Source: CAZUMW01 sp964621615
GTDB taxonomy: Bacteria > Desulfobacterota > WTBG01 > CAIYCZ01 > CAIRTM01
DNA length: 28,244 nucleotides
Direction of reading: 5' to 3'
NCBI GenBank assembly: GCA_964621615.1
Contig: CAZUMW010000053.1
Location: forward strand, 1-28,244
Shown here: positions 7,155 to 14,636 of the stretch, one piece after another
Numbering within the stretch: position 1 is the first letter of the stretch
Layout: the number at the start of each line of letters is the position of its first letter
Notes under the pieces: model-generated
What the model was told of the DNA's origin: nothing
What the model saw: the letters and a program-made list of their open reading frames with translations, nothing else
Database searches by the model: none
Program-made: the position numbers and the translations under genes

Positions 7155-9097
7155 TGTTTCGAACTGCAAATATACGAAAGGTAATCATCGGCGTTCCAGT
7201 CTGGTGCAGCGAGGCAGCCGTCTACCATCTCGGAAGGGAGGCGCTCCTGCATTTGCACAAACAGAACGCCCCGGAGGATGAAGCAGGTGCGCCGCTGCGT
7301 GCAAAGCTGAGCGATCGTCTCACAGAGGCGGACAATCTTCTCTCAAAACTGTCATCGCTTATGGCAGCGCTGAATATACCCCCCCGGCAGTATGCCGGCG
7401 ACGGGCGGCAGCCTGACGTTGAAAGCGATGCATCCGCTCTCAAAAGCATTCAGCAAAAAATACAGCAAAAGGAAGCGATAAGCAGGCGGCTTTCTGAAGC
7501 TATCGCCCGGCTTCGGGACTATACAAAGCTTGACAACGCGCTCCGCGCCGCCGGGGTTGACCTGTCCGAGCTGACCGGCTTGTCTTTGTGTACGGTGGCA
7601 TATGGGCATCTGCCGGGTGATCAGCAGATCCCGCCGCCCGACAGACCGGACAGATTCAGCATAATGCAGCTGGCCAATCAGGCAATCGGCATATGCCTGC
7701 CCGGACACGTCCATGATATGCTTGCTTTTCTGCATAAATACGGGTTCCGTGACGATACGGCGGCCCTTCTCAGCAAGGCGGGTGCTATCCGTTCTGCAGA
7801 CAGCATTGAGCGAAGGATCGGCGTGCTTGAGAGCAGGCGCGGCCGTGCAGAGCGCGGCTTTAACAGGCTCAGAGCTTCATGGACGCCACTGCTGCAAAAG
7901 CTCCACCGGATATATACCGAAACGTACCAAACGCTCAGGGCTGAACAGCAGCTCATCTTTTCGGGTGACGTGGTGTTTATCACCGGCTGGGTTGTCTCCG
8001 ACAACAAGAAAAAGGTCACAGAGATACTTGACAGCGTATGCCCCGGCACATATCTGGTCAGCATCTCCGACGCCCCTGACCCGGATGCGCCGGTACAGTT
8101 TAAAAACAGCAGATTTTTCCGCCCGTTTGAGCTGCTGGTCAAAAGCGCCGGACTACCCTCCAGCACAGAAATTGACCCCACGCCGTTCACCGCTCTGACC
8201 TATGCGGTCATGTTCGGGGTGATGTTCGGTGACGTCGGACAGGGGTTTGTACTTATACTTACCGGAACAGCATTCAAATATATATCCCGCCATCGCAGAA
8301 AACTTCCTGCATGGCTTTGTGACGCCGGAAGCATTCTGCAGTGCTGCGGCGTTTCAGCCGCAGTCTTCGGTGTGCTTTACGGCAGCATTTTCAGCAATGA
8401 GCATATTATTCCCGCGCTCTGGTTTCACCCCATGGATAATATCATGCCTTTGTTCTTTGCAGTTATCATGATGGGTTCTGTGTTTATAACCGCCGGACTT
8501 TTGCTAAACATAATCAATGGCGCACTTGCCCGCGACTGGCCCGCTCTGCTCTTCGGGGGGCACGGTCTGCCCGGCCTGATACTCTATGTGGGGTCCGTGG
8601 TCCTGGCGCTCCGTTACTTCACCATCGGGGTTGTTCCCTCACCGGCAGCGGTTTCATGCCTTGCCGTGCTTCCGCTGTGCGTTTTTTCCTTTCGAAGCAT
8701 CCTTGCATGGGCAATTTTCGGCCTGAAAAAGCCCTTTCCGCTCGGAGTGTTTCACTACTGTGCCGAAACCGCCGTCGAGCTCATGGAAATGCTCTCCGGG
8801 TTTCTCAGCCATACCGTATCCTTTATCCGCGCGGGCGCCTTTGCCCTCAGCCACGCCGGCCTGGGCATCGCGATTTACTGCCTCGCAGAGATTGTGAGCC
8901 CTGATTTGCTGAGCCCGGCGGCACTGGCGGTTCTTGTCGTCGGAAACATTTTTATTATTCTGCTTGAGGGTCTTGTGTGCGGCATTCAGTCAATGCGGCT
9001 CGAATATTATGAACTGATGGGTACATTCTACAGGGGTACCGGCTCTGCCTTTACCCCCTTTTCATTGCAGACAAACACTACCCCCAGCGGGAGGTGA
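7154..9097 (+). CDS. atpI: V-type ATPase subunit I (a-type stator)
   Basis: This 647-residue protein has a cytosolic N-terminal part with two coiled-coil segments (about 1-340) and a C-terminal membrane part with about seven helices (about 345-635), the standard subunit I/a layout. FTALTYAVMFGVMFGDVGQG and SFIRAGAFALSHAGLGIAIY are conserved membrane motifs; Arg559 in the latter is the expected essential Arg that faces the proteolipid Glu during ion transfer. The open frame runs back to 7031, but ATG at 7154 overlaps the C stop (TGATG) and yields a family-like start (MFRTANIRKVIIGVP). The SD of the next gene overlaps its stop codon. Confidence 0.93.
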   Translation: MFRTANIRKVIIGVPVWCSEAAVYHLGREALLHLHKQNAPEDEAGAPLRAKLSDRLTEADNLLSKLSSLMAALNIPPRQYAGDGRQPDVESDASALKSIQQKIQQKEAISRRLSEAIARLRDYTKLDNALRAAGVDLSELTGLSLCTVAYGHLPGDQQIPPPDRPDRFSIMQLANQAIGICLPGHVHDMLAFLHKYGFRDDTAALLSKAGAIRSADSIERRIGVLESRRGRAERGFNRLRASWTPLLQKLHRIYTETYQTLRAEQQLIFSGDVVFITGWVVSDNKKKVTEILDSVCPGTYLVSISDAPDPDAPVQFKNSRFFRPFELLVKSAGLPSSTEIDPTPFTALTYAVMFGVMFGDVGQGFVLILTGTAFKYISRHRRKLPAWLCDAGSILQCCGVSAAVFGVLYGSIFSNEHIIPALWFHPMDNIMPLFFAVIMMGSVFITAGLLLNIINGALARDWPALLFGGHGLPGLILYVGSVVLALRYFTIGVVPSPAAVSCLAVLPLCVFSFRSILAWAIFGLKKPFPLGVFHYCAETAVELMEMLSGFLSHTVSFIRAGAFALSHAGLGIAIYCLAEIVSPDLLSPAALAVLVVGNIFIILLEGLVCGIQSMRLEYYELMGTFYRGTGSAFTPFSLQTNTTPSGR

Positions 9098-9101
9098 CGC
9101 C

Positions 9102-9464
9102 ATGAAAAAAGCCCTGCTGATAATAATAAGCGCGTTGATTGTACTTATTGCATCCGCTGCACGGAGCTCTGATCAGGATAAAAACGCAGCAGCTCAAGAG
9201 GGAATAACGCTGGATGCCGCTGCTGTTGCACCCGGCGCCTATACGGGAACGGACAGGGCGCTCATCTGCTTTGCAGCCACGCTCGCCGTTAGCATCGCCT
9301 GCCTTGCAAGCGCTGCCGCCCTGGGTAAAATAGGCTCTGCCGCCTTCGGTGCTATGAGCGAAAAGCCGGAGCTTGGCGGGCGGGCTCTTATATTTCTCGG
9401 GCTGGCAGAAGGAATCGCGATTTACGGGCTTATTGTCGCCATTATGGTGCTCAATAAAATTTAA
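9102..9464 (+). CDS. atpK: V-type ATPase proteolipid subunit K
   Basis: This 120-residue proteolipid forms the rotor ring. Helices at about 52-75 and 94-117 form one hairpin, and Glu103 in GLAEGIAIYGLIVAI is the ion-carrying carboxylate. Residues 1-20 are an extra hydrophobic segment (MKKALLIIISALIVLIASAA) that looks like a signal peptide or an additional helix, followed by a polar linker of about 30 residues. Many V-type K subunits carry two hairpins, so this is the short form. No Gln/Thr sodium-site pattern is obvious in helix 1, so proton use is possible but not shown. The ribosome site GGGAGGTGA is near-perfect and contains the I stop codon, indicating coupled translation. Confidence 0.92.
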   Translation: MKKALLIIISALIVLIASAARSSDQDKNAAAQEGITLDAAAVAPGAYTGTDRALICFAATLAVSIACLASAAALGKIGSAAFGAMSEKPELGGRALIFLGLAEGIAIYGLIVAIMVLNKI

Positions 9465-9521
9465 CTGTAACCGGCACTGCCGAATCCCATCAGGGTTCCT
9501 TCACCGGGAGGCTTCCGCCAT

Positions 9522-9827
9522 ATGAGTACCATCTATATACTGGGTGATATGCATACGGTATCGGCATTCCGGCTGGCAGGCGTACACGGCATTGTAACCG
9601 ATAAGGACCATGCGATAAGCTCCTTTGCCGAAACCGCCGTCCGTCCGGATGCAGGCATTATTCTCATAAGCCGGGAGTTACGGGCAATGCTGGGAGAACG
9701 GGTAGAGCAGGCAAACCTTTCCGCCGCACTGCCCGCTGTAATTGAAATTCCGGGGATCGATGACGCAGAAGGATTCGGGCCGTCTATACTCAGCTCAATC
9801 TCCGACGCGCTGGGGATACATTTATGA
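9522..9827 (+). CDS. atpF: V-type ATPase subunit F
   Basis: This 101-residue protein matches the V-ATPase F family: it starts with a Rossmann-like strand IYILGDMHTVSAFRLAGV, followed by ILISRELRAM and the ALPAVIEIPGID segment typical of the family. Subunit F binds D in the central rotor shaft. ATG follows a GGGAGG ribosome site 10 bases upstream. It is 57 bases after K and overlaps the E gene by the ATGA tetranucleotide. Placing F between K and E is atypical. Confidence 0.88.
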   Translation: MSTIYILGDMHTVSAFRLAGVHGIVTDKDHAISSFAETAVRPDAGIILISRELRAMLGERVEQANLSAALPAVIEIPGIDDAEGFGPSILSSISDALGIHL

Positions 9828-10495
9828 AAAACAGCGCTGAAAAGGATGCAGCACCTGCCGGCGCCGCCGAGGGAGCTGATCTGATAGCGGCAATCCGCGC
9901 CGCTGCTGAAGAGCGGATTGCGCGCAGCAGGCAGGCGGCTGACAGCAGCATACAAACAATGACCGACGCGCTGGAGGAGGATCTTCGCCGGTTTGACGAA
10001 CAGGAAGCCGAAGGCCGTGACCGGACAATAGCTCGGGAGGTTGCAAAAATAAAAAACAGGAGCAACACCGACCGGGCAAAACGCAGCCTTATACTGCAAA
10101 ACGAATGTGTGCTGTCCATGATCGATAACACCGTCGCCCTGCTGCGCGCGGACATGCACGACCGCTATTACCCGGCTCTGAGCGCGGCTGTCTGCGCCGT
10201 ATTATCAAAAACAGGGCCGGGCAGCGCTGTCATACACGTCGCTGAGGAGGATGCAGCGCTTAGAGAAGCGCTGCCGGCGTCCATTGACAGAAACAGTGTT
10301 GTCATTGATAACTTCCCCGAGCAGGGCGGCGCGGTCGTATTCGATTGCTCGCGGGGCATTAGATACGATATCAGCATCAGGCGCATTATTCACCGTAACA
10401 TGAACCGGCTGCAAAAAGAAATGCAAGCGCTTATCAACGAGCACACCCGGAAACAAAACGGCGTAACGCCGCCCGGCAGCGGCACGAGGAACTGA
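9824..10495 (+). CDS. atpE: V-type ATPase subunit E
   Basis: This 223-residue protein has a long N-terminal charged helix (about 20-110: AAAEERIARSRQAADSSIQTM...) and a compact C-terminal alpha/beta domain with GGAVVFDCSRGIRYDISIRRII, as in V-ATPase subunit E. It pairs with the G/H-like coiled coil to form the peripheral stalk that holds A3B3 against rotation. Start ATG overlaps the F stop; its own stop overlaps the A start (TGATG). Family length is about 185-220, so this copy is at the long end, with an extra Ala/Gly-rich N-terminus and a C-terminal tail rich in Gly, Pro and Arg. Confidence 0.85.
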   Translation: MKNSAEKDAAPAGAAEGADLIAAIRAAAEERIARSRQAADSSIQTMTDALEEDLRRFDEQEAEGRDRTIAREVAKIKNRSNTDRAKRSLILQNECVLSMIDNTVALLRADMHDRYYPALSAAVCAVLSKTGPGSAVIHVAEEDAALREALPASIDRNSVVIDNFPEQGGAVVFDCSRGIRYDISIRRIIHRNMNRLQKEMQALINEHTRKQNGVTPPGSGTRN

Positions 10496-12267
10496 TGACA
10501 GAGCATATCACCGGGGCCATCACGCGGATAAACGGCCCGATCGTAACGGCGGAAGGGCTCGCGGGAATAAGCATGTACGATATCGCAGAAGTAGGCACCG
10601 ACAGCCTGATCGGTGAAGTTATCCGCCTCGAGAGCGATCAGACGATTATTCAGGTGTACGAGGACAACACCGGCCTCAGGCCGGGCGACAGGGTCAGCTC
10701 ATCGGGAAGGCCTCTATCTGTTCTGCTGGGGCCGGGGCTGATTGCCGGCATTTACGACGGCATTCAGCGGCCGCTTGTGAATATATCCGAGCGCTGCGGC
10801 AGCTATATTAAAAAAGGGGTACGTGTATCACCGCTTGACATGGATAAAAAATGGCACTTCGAGCCGGCTGCCGATGCGGGGGACCTGGTGCGGCCGGGTG
10901 ATCTGCTGGGCCGGATTGACGAAACAGAGCTGGTTCTTCACAAAATCATGGTTCCCCCCGGCATTGCAGGCACTATTTCGTTTATCGCCAAGCCGGGTGT
11001 CTACACGCTCACGGAAACTGTTTACCGCATCAGCCGCAATAAACATAGTTACGAAGGATCTCTTGCCTACAGCTGGCCGGTACGCACTCCTCGCCCCTAC
11101 GCAGCAAAAAAAAAACCGGCCGCTCCGCTCATCACCGGCCAGCGCATAATCGACACGTTTTTTCCGATTGCCCGCGGCGGAACCGCAGCTATACCGGGAG
11201 GATTCGGTACCGGCAAAACGATGACCCAGCATGCCCTGGCAAAGTGGAGCAATGCCGACATTATAATCTATATCGGGTGCGGGGAGCGCGGAAACGAAAT
11301 GACAGAGGTGCTCGAGGATTTCCCGCAGCTTGTGGATGAGCGGACCGGGCGGCCGCTCATTGAGCGCACCGTCATGATCGCCAACACCTCAAATATGCCG
11401 GTACCGGCCCGGGAGGTCAGCATTTACACCGGCGTAACCATTGCCGAGTACTACCGTGATATGGGATACAGCGTGGCTGTTATGGCGGATTCCACATCGC
11501 GATGGGCGGAGGCCCTTCGCGAGCTGTCAAGCAGGCTCGGCGACATGCCCGCAGAGGAGGGGTTCCCGCCCTATCTGGCAACGCGCCTTGCAGAGTTTTA
11601 CGAGCGTGCAGGACTGGTTGACACGCTTTCCGGCGATGAGGGCAGCATCACGATCATCGGGGCTGTCTCCCCTCCCGGCGGTGATTTCTCAGAGCCGGTA
11701 ACGCAGCACACAACACGGTTTATACGCTGCTTCTGGGCGCTGGACAAGGTGCTCGCCGATGCGCGCCACTACCCCTCTATCAGCTGGACTGACAGCTATA
11801 CAGAGTATCTCGATGATATACGCCAGTGGTGGGACAGCATAGATCCGGCATGGGAGCAGCTGCGCAACGAGGCCATGAACATACTGCTGGAGGACAACCG
11901 CCTGCAGCAGATCGTCAAGCTGGTCGGGCCCGATGCCCTTCCCACGGGGAGCAGGTTTATACTGTTTTGTGCGGATCTCATCAAAAATGCATTCCTGCAG
12001 CAGAACTCGTTTGATCCCTGCGACATGTACTGCAGTCCCGACAAGCAGCTCAAGCTGATGCAGACAATCATTTCATTTTATAAAGAAGGTAAAGAGCTGC
12101 TGCTCGCTGGCCTTGAGCTGCCGCGGCTGCTGGCTCTCGAGGACCTGTCAGAGCTGGTCAGGCTTAAATCAAGCATCCCAAACGATGAAGCCAGCCGGAT
12201 AGATACGTTCCGCGCGGCAATGCATGACCATCTAAAAACGCTGAGCAAAGCCGCGGCACAGGAGTAA
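10495..12267 (+). CDS. atpA: V-type ATPase catalytic subunit A
   Basis: This 590-residue protein is the catalytic head subunit (ATP hydrolysis or synthesis). Its P-loop GGFGTGKT occupies residues 235-242, a mild variant of the usual GPFGxGKT. The N-terminal beta-barrel (GAITRINGPIVTAEGL), the non-homologous insert (about 115-190), the Walker B region (SVAVMADSTSRWAEALRE), PAEEGFPPYLATRLAEFYERAG and SPPGGDFSEPVTQHT are all present and in order. Length is normal (family about 580-600). It overlaps E by one base and is followed by a 133-base gap before B, the only sizeable gap within the operon core. Confidence 0.97.
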   Translation: MTEHITGAITRINGPIVTAEGLAGISMYDIAEVGTDSLIGEVIRLESDQTIIQVYEDNTGLRPGDRVSSSGRPLSVLLGPGLIAGIYDGIQRPLVNISERCGSYIKKGVRVSPLDMDKKWHFEPAADAGDLVRPGDLLGRIDETELVLHKIMVPPGIAGTISFIAKPGVYTLTETVYRISRNKHSYEGSLAYSWPVRTPRPYAAKKKPAAPLITGQRIIDTFFPIARGGTAAIPGGFGTGKTMTQHALAKWSNADIIIYIGCGERGNEMTEVLEDFPQLVDERTGRPLIERTVMIANTSNMPVPAREVSIYTGVTIAEYYRDMGYSVAVMADSTSRWAEALRELSSRLGDMPAEEGFPPYLATRLAEFYERAGLVDTLSGDEGSITIIGAVSPPGGDFSEPVTQHTTRFIRCFWALDKVLADARHYPSISWTDSYTEYLDDIRQWWDSIDPAWEQLRNEAMNILLEDNRLQQIVKLVGPDALPTGSRFILFCADLIKNAFLQQNSFDPCDMYCSPDKQLKLMQTIISFYKEGKELLLAGLELPRLLALEDLSELVRLKSSIPNDEASRIDTFRAAMHDHLKTLSKAAAQE

Positions 12268-12400
12268 CGCTCGAACAGGAGCCAGACAGCGGACAATATA
12301 AAAGTAATACCGTCGGCGCGGTTCGCAAGCCGCCCGGTTGTGTCAAAAAAATAAACATATAATACCGGTTTCGATCGGCCCTGCACTTTTGAGAATTCAC
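12268..12400 (+). promoter_or_regulatory. Gap between V-ATPase A and B genes with possible internal promoter
   Basis: The 133-base spacer is unusual because other genes here overlap or nearly touch. It holds a perfect -10-like TATAAT at 12358-12363, but the best -35 (TTGTGT) is only 14 bases upstream, which is short. A GC-rich stem-loop (CGGTT-CGCA-AGCCG) lies at about 12318-12331. It may permit separate control of B and D. Confidence 0.35.
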
Positions 12401-13810
12401 ATGCACATTGAAACAGATTACACCGACATAAGCGCCATCAGCGGGCCGCTGCTTTTTGTTACGGGGGTTGAGGGGGCAGGGTACGGCGAGCTTGTCGAAA
12501 TACGGGACGATACCGGCAGCCTGCGCGTGGGACAGACACTTGAGGTAAACCGGGACACGGCGGTCGTCCAGGTATTTGAAGGCACGTCAGGGCTGTCACT
12601 CGACGATACGCGCGTTTGCTTTATCGGCAGGCCCCTTGAGCTTCCCGTGCACCGGGATATGCTTGGCAGAGTGTTTGACGGGCTGGGCAGGCCGATCGAC
12701 GGAGCGCCCCACGCTGTATCAGATCACATGATGAACGTAAACGGCCTTCCGATAAACCCCTGGAGCAGGGAGTATCCCCGCGATTTCATTCAGACCGGCA
12801 TCTCCGCCATCGACGGCATGAACACGCTGATCCGCGGTCAGAAGCTCCCGATTTTCTCCGGCAGCGGCCTGCCGCACAATCTGATCGCAGCTCAGATAGC
12901 CCGTCAGGCAAAAATCCTGACCGCATATGAGGAATTCAATATCGTGTTCGCCGCAATGGGTGTCAAATACGATGTGGCACGCTTTTTCATTGACGCGCTG
13001 GAAGAAAGCGGCGTGCTGATGCACGCCGCCATGTTCCTCAGCCTTGCCGACGCCCCGTCTATAGAGCGCCTGATTACCCCGCGGGTTGCCCTGACGCTTG
13101 CAGAGCACTTAGCATTCAGCGAAGGCATGCACATTCTTGTTATTTTAACCGACATGACAAACTACTGTGAATCGCTTCGAGAGCTTTCCAGCTCAAGGGG
13201 GGAAATCCCCGCGCGCAAGGGATATCCCGGCTATCTGTACAGCGACCTTGCCGCCATTTACGAGCGGGCGGGCCGGATCAAAAACCATAAGGGGTCCATC
13301 ACCCAGATTCCGATTCTGACAATGCCCAGCGATGACATATCCCACCCAGTTCCCGACCTCACCGGCTATATCACCGAAGGCCAAATCGTTCTTGAGCGGG
13401 AGCTCTTCAACCGCGGCATCTACCCTCCCATAGCCGGCCTGCCGTCCCTTTCGCGACTCATGAAAGACGGCATCGGCGAGGGGCGCACCCGCTCAGACCA
13501 CGCCCAGGTCGCTGCACAGCTGTTTGCATCCTATGCCCGCGTGAAGCGGATTCGCTCACTCGCGGCTATTGTCGGCGAGGAGGAGCTCTCCGGGCTTGAC
13601 AAAACCTACCTCGCATTCGGATCCCGTTTTGAGGAGCAGTTTCTGCGGCAGGCATACGATGAAAACAGAGCGATTGAAACAACGCTGAATATCGGCTGGG
13701 ATGTACTTTCCACGCTGCCCCCGGATGAGCTGTACCGAATCTCAAAAGAGGACCTCCAGAAGTATTACATACCGCAGTCCGATGGAGCGATCTCACATGC
13801 CGAAGCTTGA
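12401..13810 (+). CDS. atpB: V-type ATPase regulatory subunit B
   Basis: This 469-residue protein is the non-catalytic head subunit. It has the degenerate nucleotide loop FSGSGLPHN (residues 152-160) instead of a true P-loop, and the typical ISAISGPLLFVTGVEG start, FIQTGISAIDGMNTLIRGQKLPIF, TDMTNYCESLRELSSSRGEIPARKGYPGYLYSDLA and ITEGQIVLERELFNRGIYPPI segments. The open frame extends to 12338, but ATG at 12401 gives the usual N-terminus; its ribosome site is weak. The gene overlaps the D start by 14 bases. Length matches the family (about 460). Confidence 0.96.
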   Translation: MHIETDYTDISAISGPLLFVTGVEGAGYGELVEIRDDTGSLRVGQTLEVNRDTAVVQVFEGTSGLSLDDTRVCFIGRPLELPVHRDMLGRVFDGLGRPIDGAPHAVSDHMMNVNGLPINPWSREYPRDFIQTGISAIDGMNTLIRGQKLPIFSGSGLPHNLIAAQIARQAKILTAYEEFNIVFAAMGVKYDVARFFIDALEESGVLMHAAMFLSLADAPSIERLITPRVALTLAEHLAFSEGMHILVILTDMTNYCESLRELSSSRGEIPARKGYPGYLYSDLAAIYERAGRIKNHKGSITQIPILTMPSDDISHPVPDLTGYITEGQIVLERELFNRGIYPPIAGLPSLSRLMKDGIGEGRTRSDHAQVAAQLFASYARVKRIRSLAAIVGEEELSGLDKTYLAFGSRFEEQFLRQAYDENRAIETTLNIGWDVLSTLPPDELYRISKEDLQKYYIPQSDGAISHAEA

Positions 13811-14414
13811 TATGCCTGCCACCAAATCAAGTTTGCGCACCATCAAGGAAAATCTTTCATTCGCCTACGAGGGATTCGACCTTTTGAACCAGAAACGCGA
13901 AATTCTTGTAATGGAGCTTATGAAAAATGCAAAAACAATCGAAAAAGCAGAGCAGCAGTTCCGCGATATGCTGGAAGCGCTGTATCGCAGCTACCGCCTT
14001 GCCGCAGCTGAGATGGGCTCTGATATTATTACCAGAAAAAGCTGCTCGGAGAGAAGGCGCTATTTTTTGAGCTGCAGGCTTTCAAAGTTTATGGGCCTCA
14101 GGCTGCCGGTGTTCAGCCTCCGGCCGAAGAGGCTCAGACCGTTTTCCAGCTTTTCCGGGACTACAGCCGCATATGATGAAGGCCGGCAAAATGCCGTCAG
14201 CCTGCTTAGCCTTATCGCTGAGTATGCAGCCATCACCAAGTCTGTGCTGCTTCTTTCGCGGGAGCTTCGCAAAGTCCAGCGAAGAGTAAACGCACTTGAA
14301 AAAATATATATACCCCAGAATGAGGACGCAAAAAAATTCATCGCTGAGCGATTGGAGGAAATGGAGCGTGATGAAGTGTTTATAAAAAAGCTCATACAGC
14401 AGCGGTATGAATAA
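13797..14414 (+). CDS. atpD: V-type ATPase subunit D
   Basis: This 205-residue protein forms the central rotor shaft. It starts MPKLDMPATKSSLRTIKENLSFAYEGFDLLNQKREIL, close to the conserved D opening (P-T-K-x2-L...A..G..LL..KR..L), and ends in a long helix (KVQRRVNALEKIYIPQ...FIAERLEEMERDEVFIKKL), also conserved. Upstream in-frame codons from 13701 lie inside B and are excluded. The 14-base overlap with B suggests coupled translation. It is the last gene of the operon; a strong hairpin follows at 14480-14520. Confidence 0.94.
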   Translation: MPKLDMPATKSSLRTIKENLSFAYEGFDLLNQKREILVMELMKNAKTIEKAEQQFRDMLEALYRSYRLAAAEMGSDIITRKSCSERRRYFLSCRLSKFMGLRLPVFSLRPKRLRPFSSFSGTTAAYDEGRQNAVSLLSLIAEYAAITKSVLLLSRELRKVQRRVNALEKIYIPQNEDAKKFIAERLEEMERDEVFIKKLIQQRYE

Positions 14415-14439
14415 GTTTTTTTGGTTTTACGAAAAAAAC
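14415..14439 (+). repeat. AT-rich inverted repeat after the V-ATPase D gene
   Basis: GTTTTTTT (14415-14422) and AAAAAAAC (14432-14439) form an 8-bp inverted repeat directly after the D stop codon. The stem is almost all A:T and would be unstable, so a role in termination is doubtful. Confidence 0.35.
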
Positions 14440-14477
14440 GATATCACACGTGTTAAAAACAAAATGCAGCATTGAGC

Positions 14478-14530
14478 AAAAGCCGGTTCGGGTTAGGCAG
14501 AGCCCCGCTCGAACCGGCTTCGTTATATTG
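14478..14530 (+). terminator. Strong hairpin ending the V-ATPase operon; arm of a repeat family
   Basis: AAGCCGGTTCG (14480-14490) and CGAACCGGCTT (14510-14520) form a perfect 11-bp stem with a 19-base loop that can fold further (GGC-AGA-GCC), followed by a U-rich tail (TTATATTGTTTT). It lies about 65 bases after the D stop. On the minus strand the A-run (AAAA before the stem) supplies a U-run, so it may act in both directions. Its sequence is shared with the ends of the element at 22448-22664. Confidence 0.7.
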
Positions 14531-14636
14531 TTTTGCACACCAATGAAACTATATATGGTTTCACTCGAGCCGGGCCCATGGTATTATTAAGAATATACGT
14601 GCTTCTTCTGGTGCGGATGCGCTATAATGGTGTGAG
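14531..14636 (+). promoter_or_regulatory. Upstream region of the TPR peptidase gene
   Basis: TATAAT at 14623-14628 lies only 8 bases before the ATG at 14637, so a transcript from it would be leaderless or nearly so. No good -35 box is seen at 17 bases. A stem TGAAAC/GTTTCA (near 14544-14563) could be an operator. Confidence 0.35.

Noticed and set aside
9533..10159. Long minus-strand frames opposite subunits F and E
   Set aside because: They are antisense shadows of well-supported V-ATPase genes, with Cys/Ser/Arg-rich composition.
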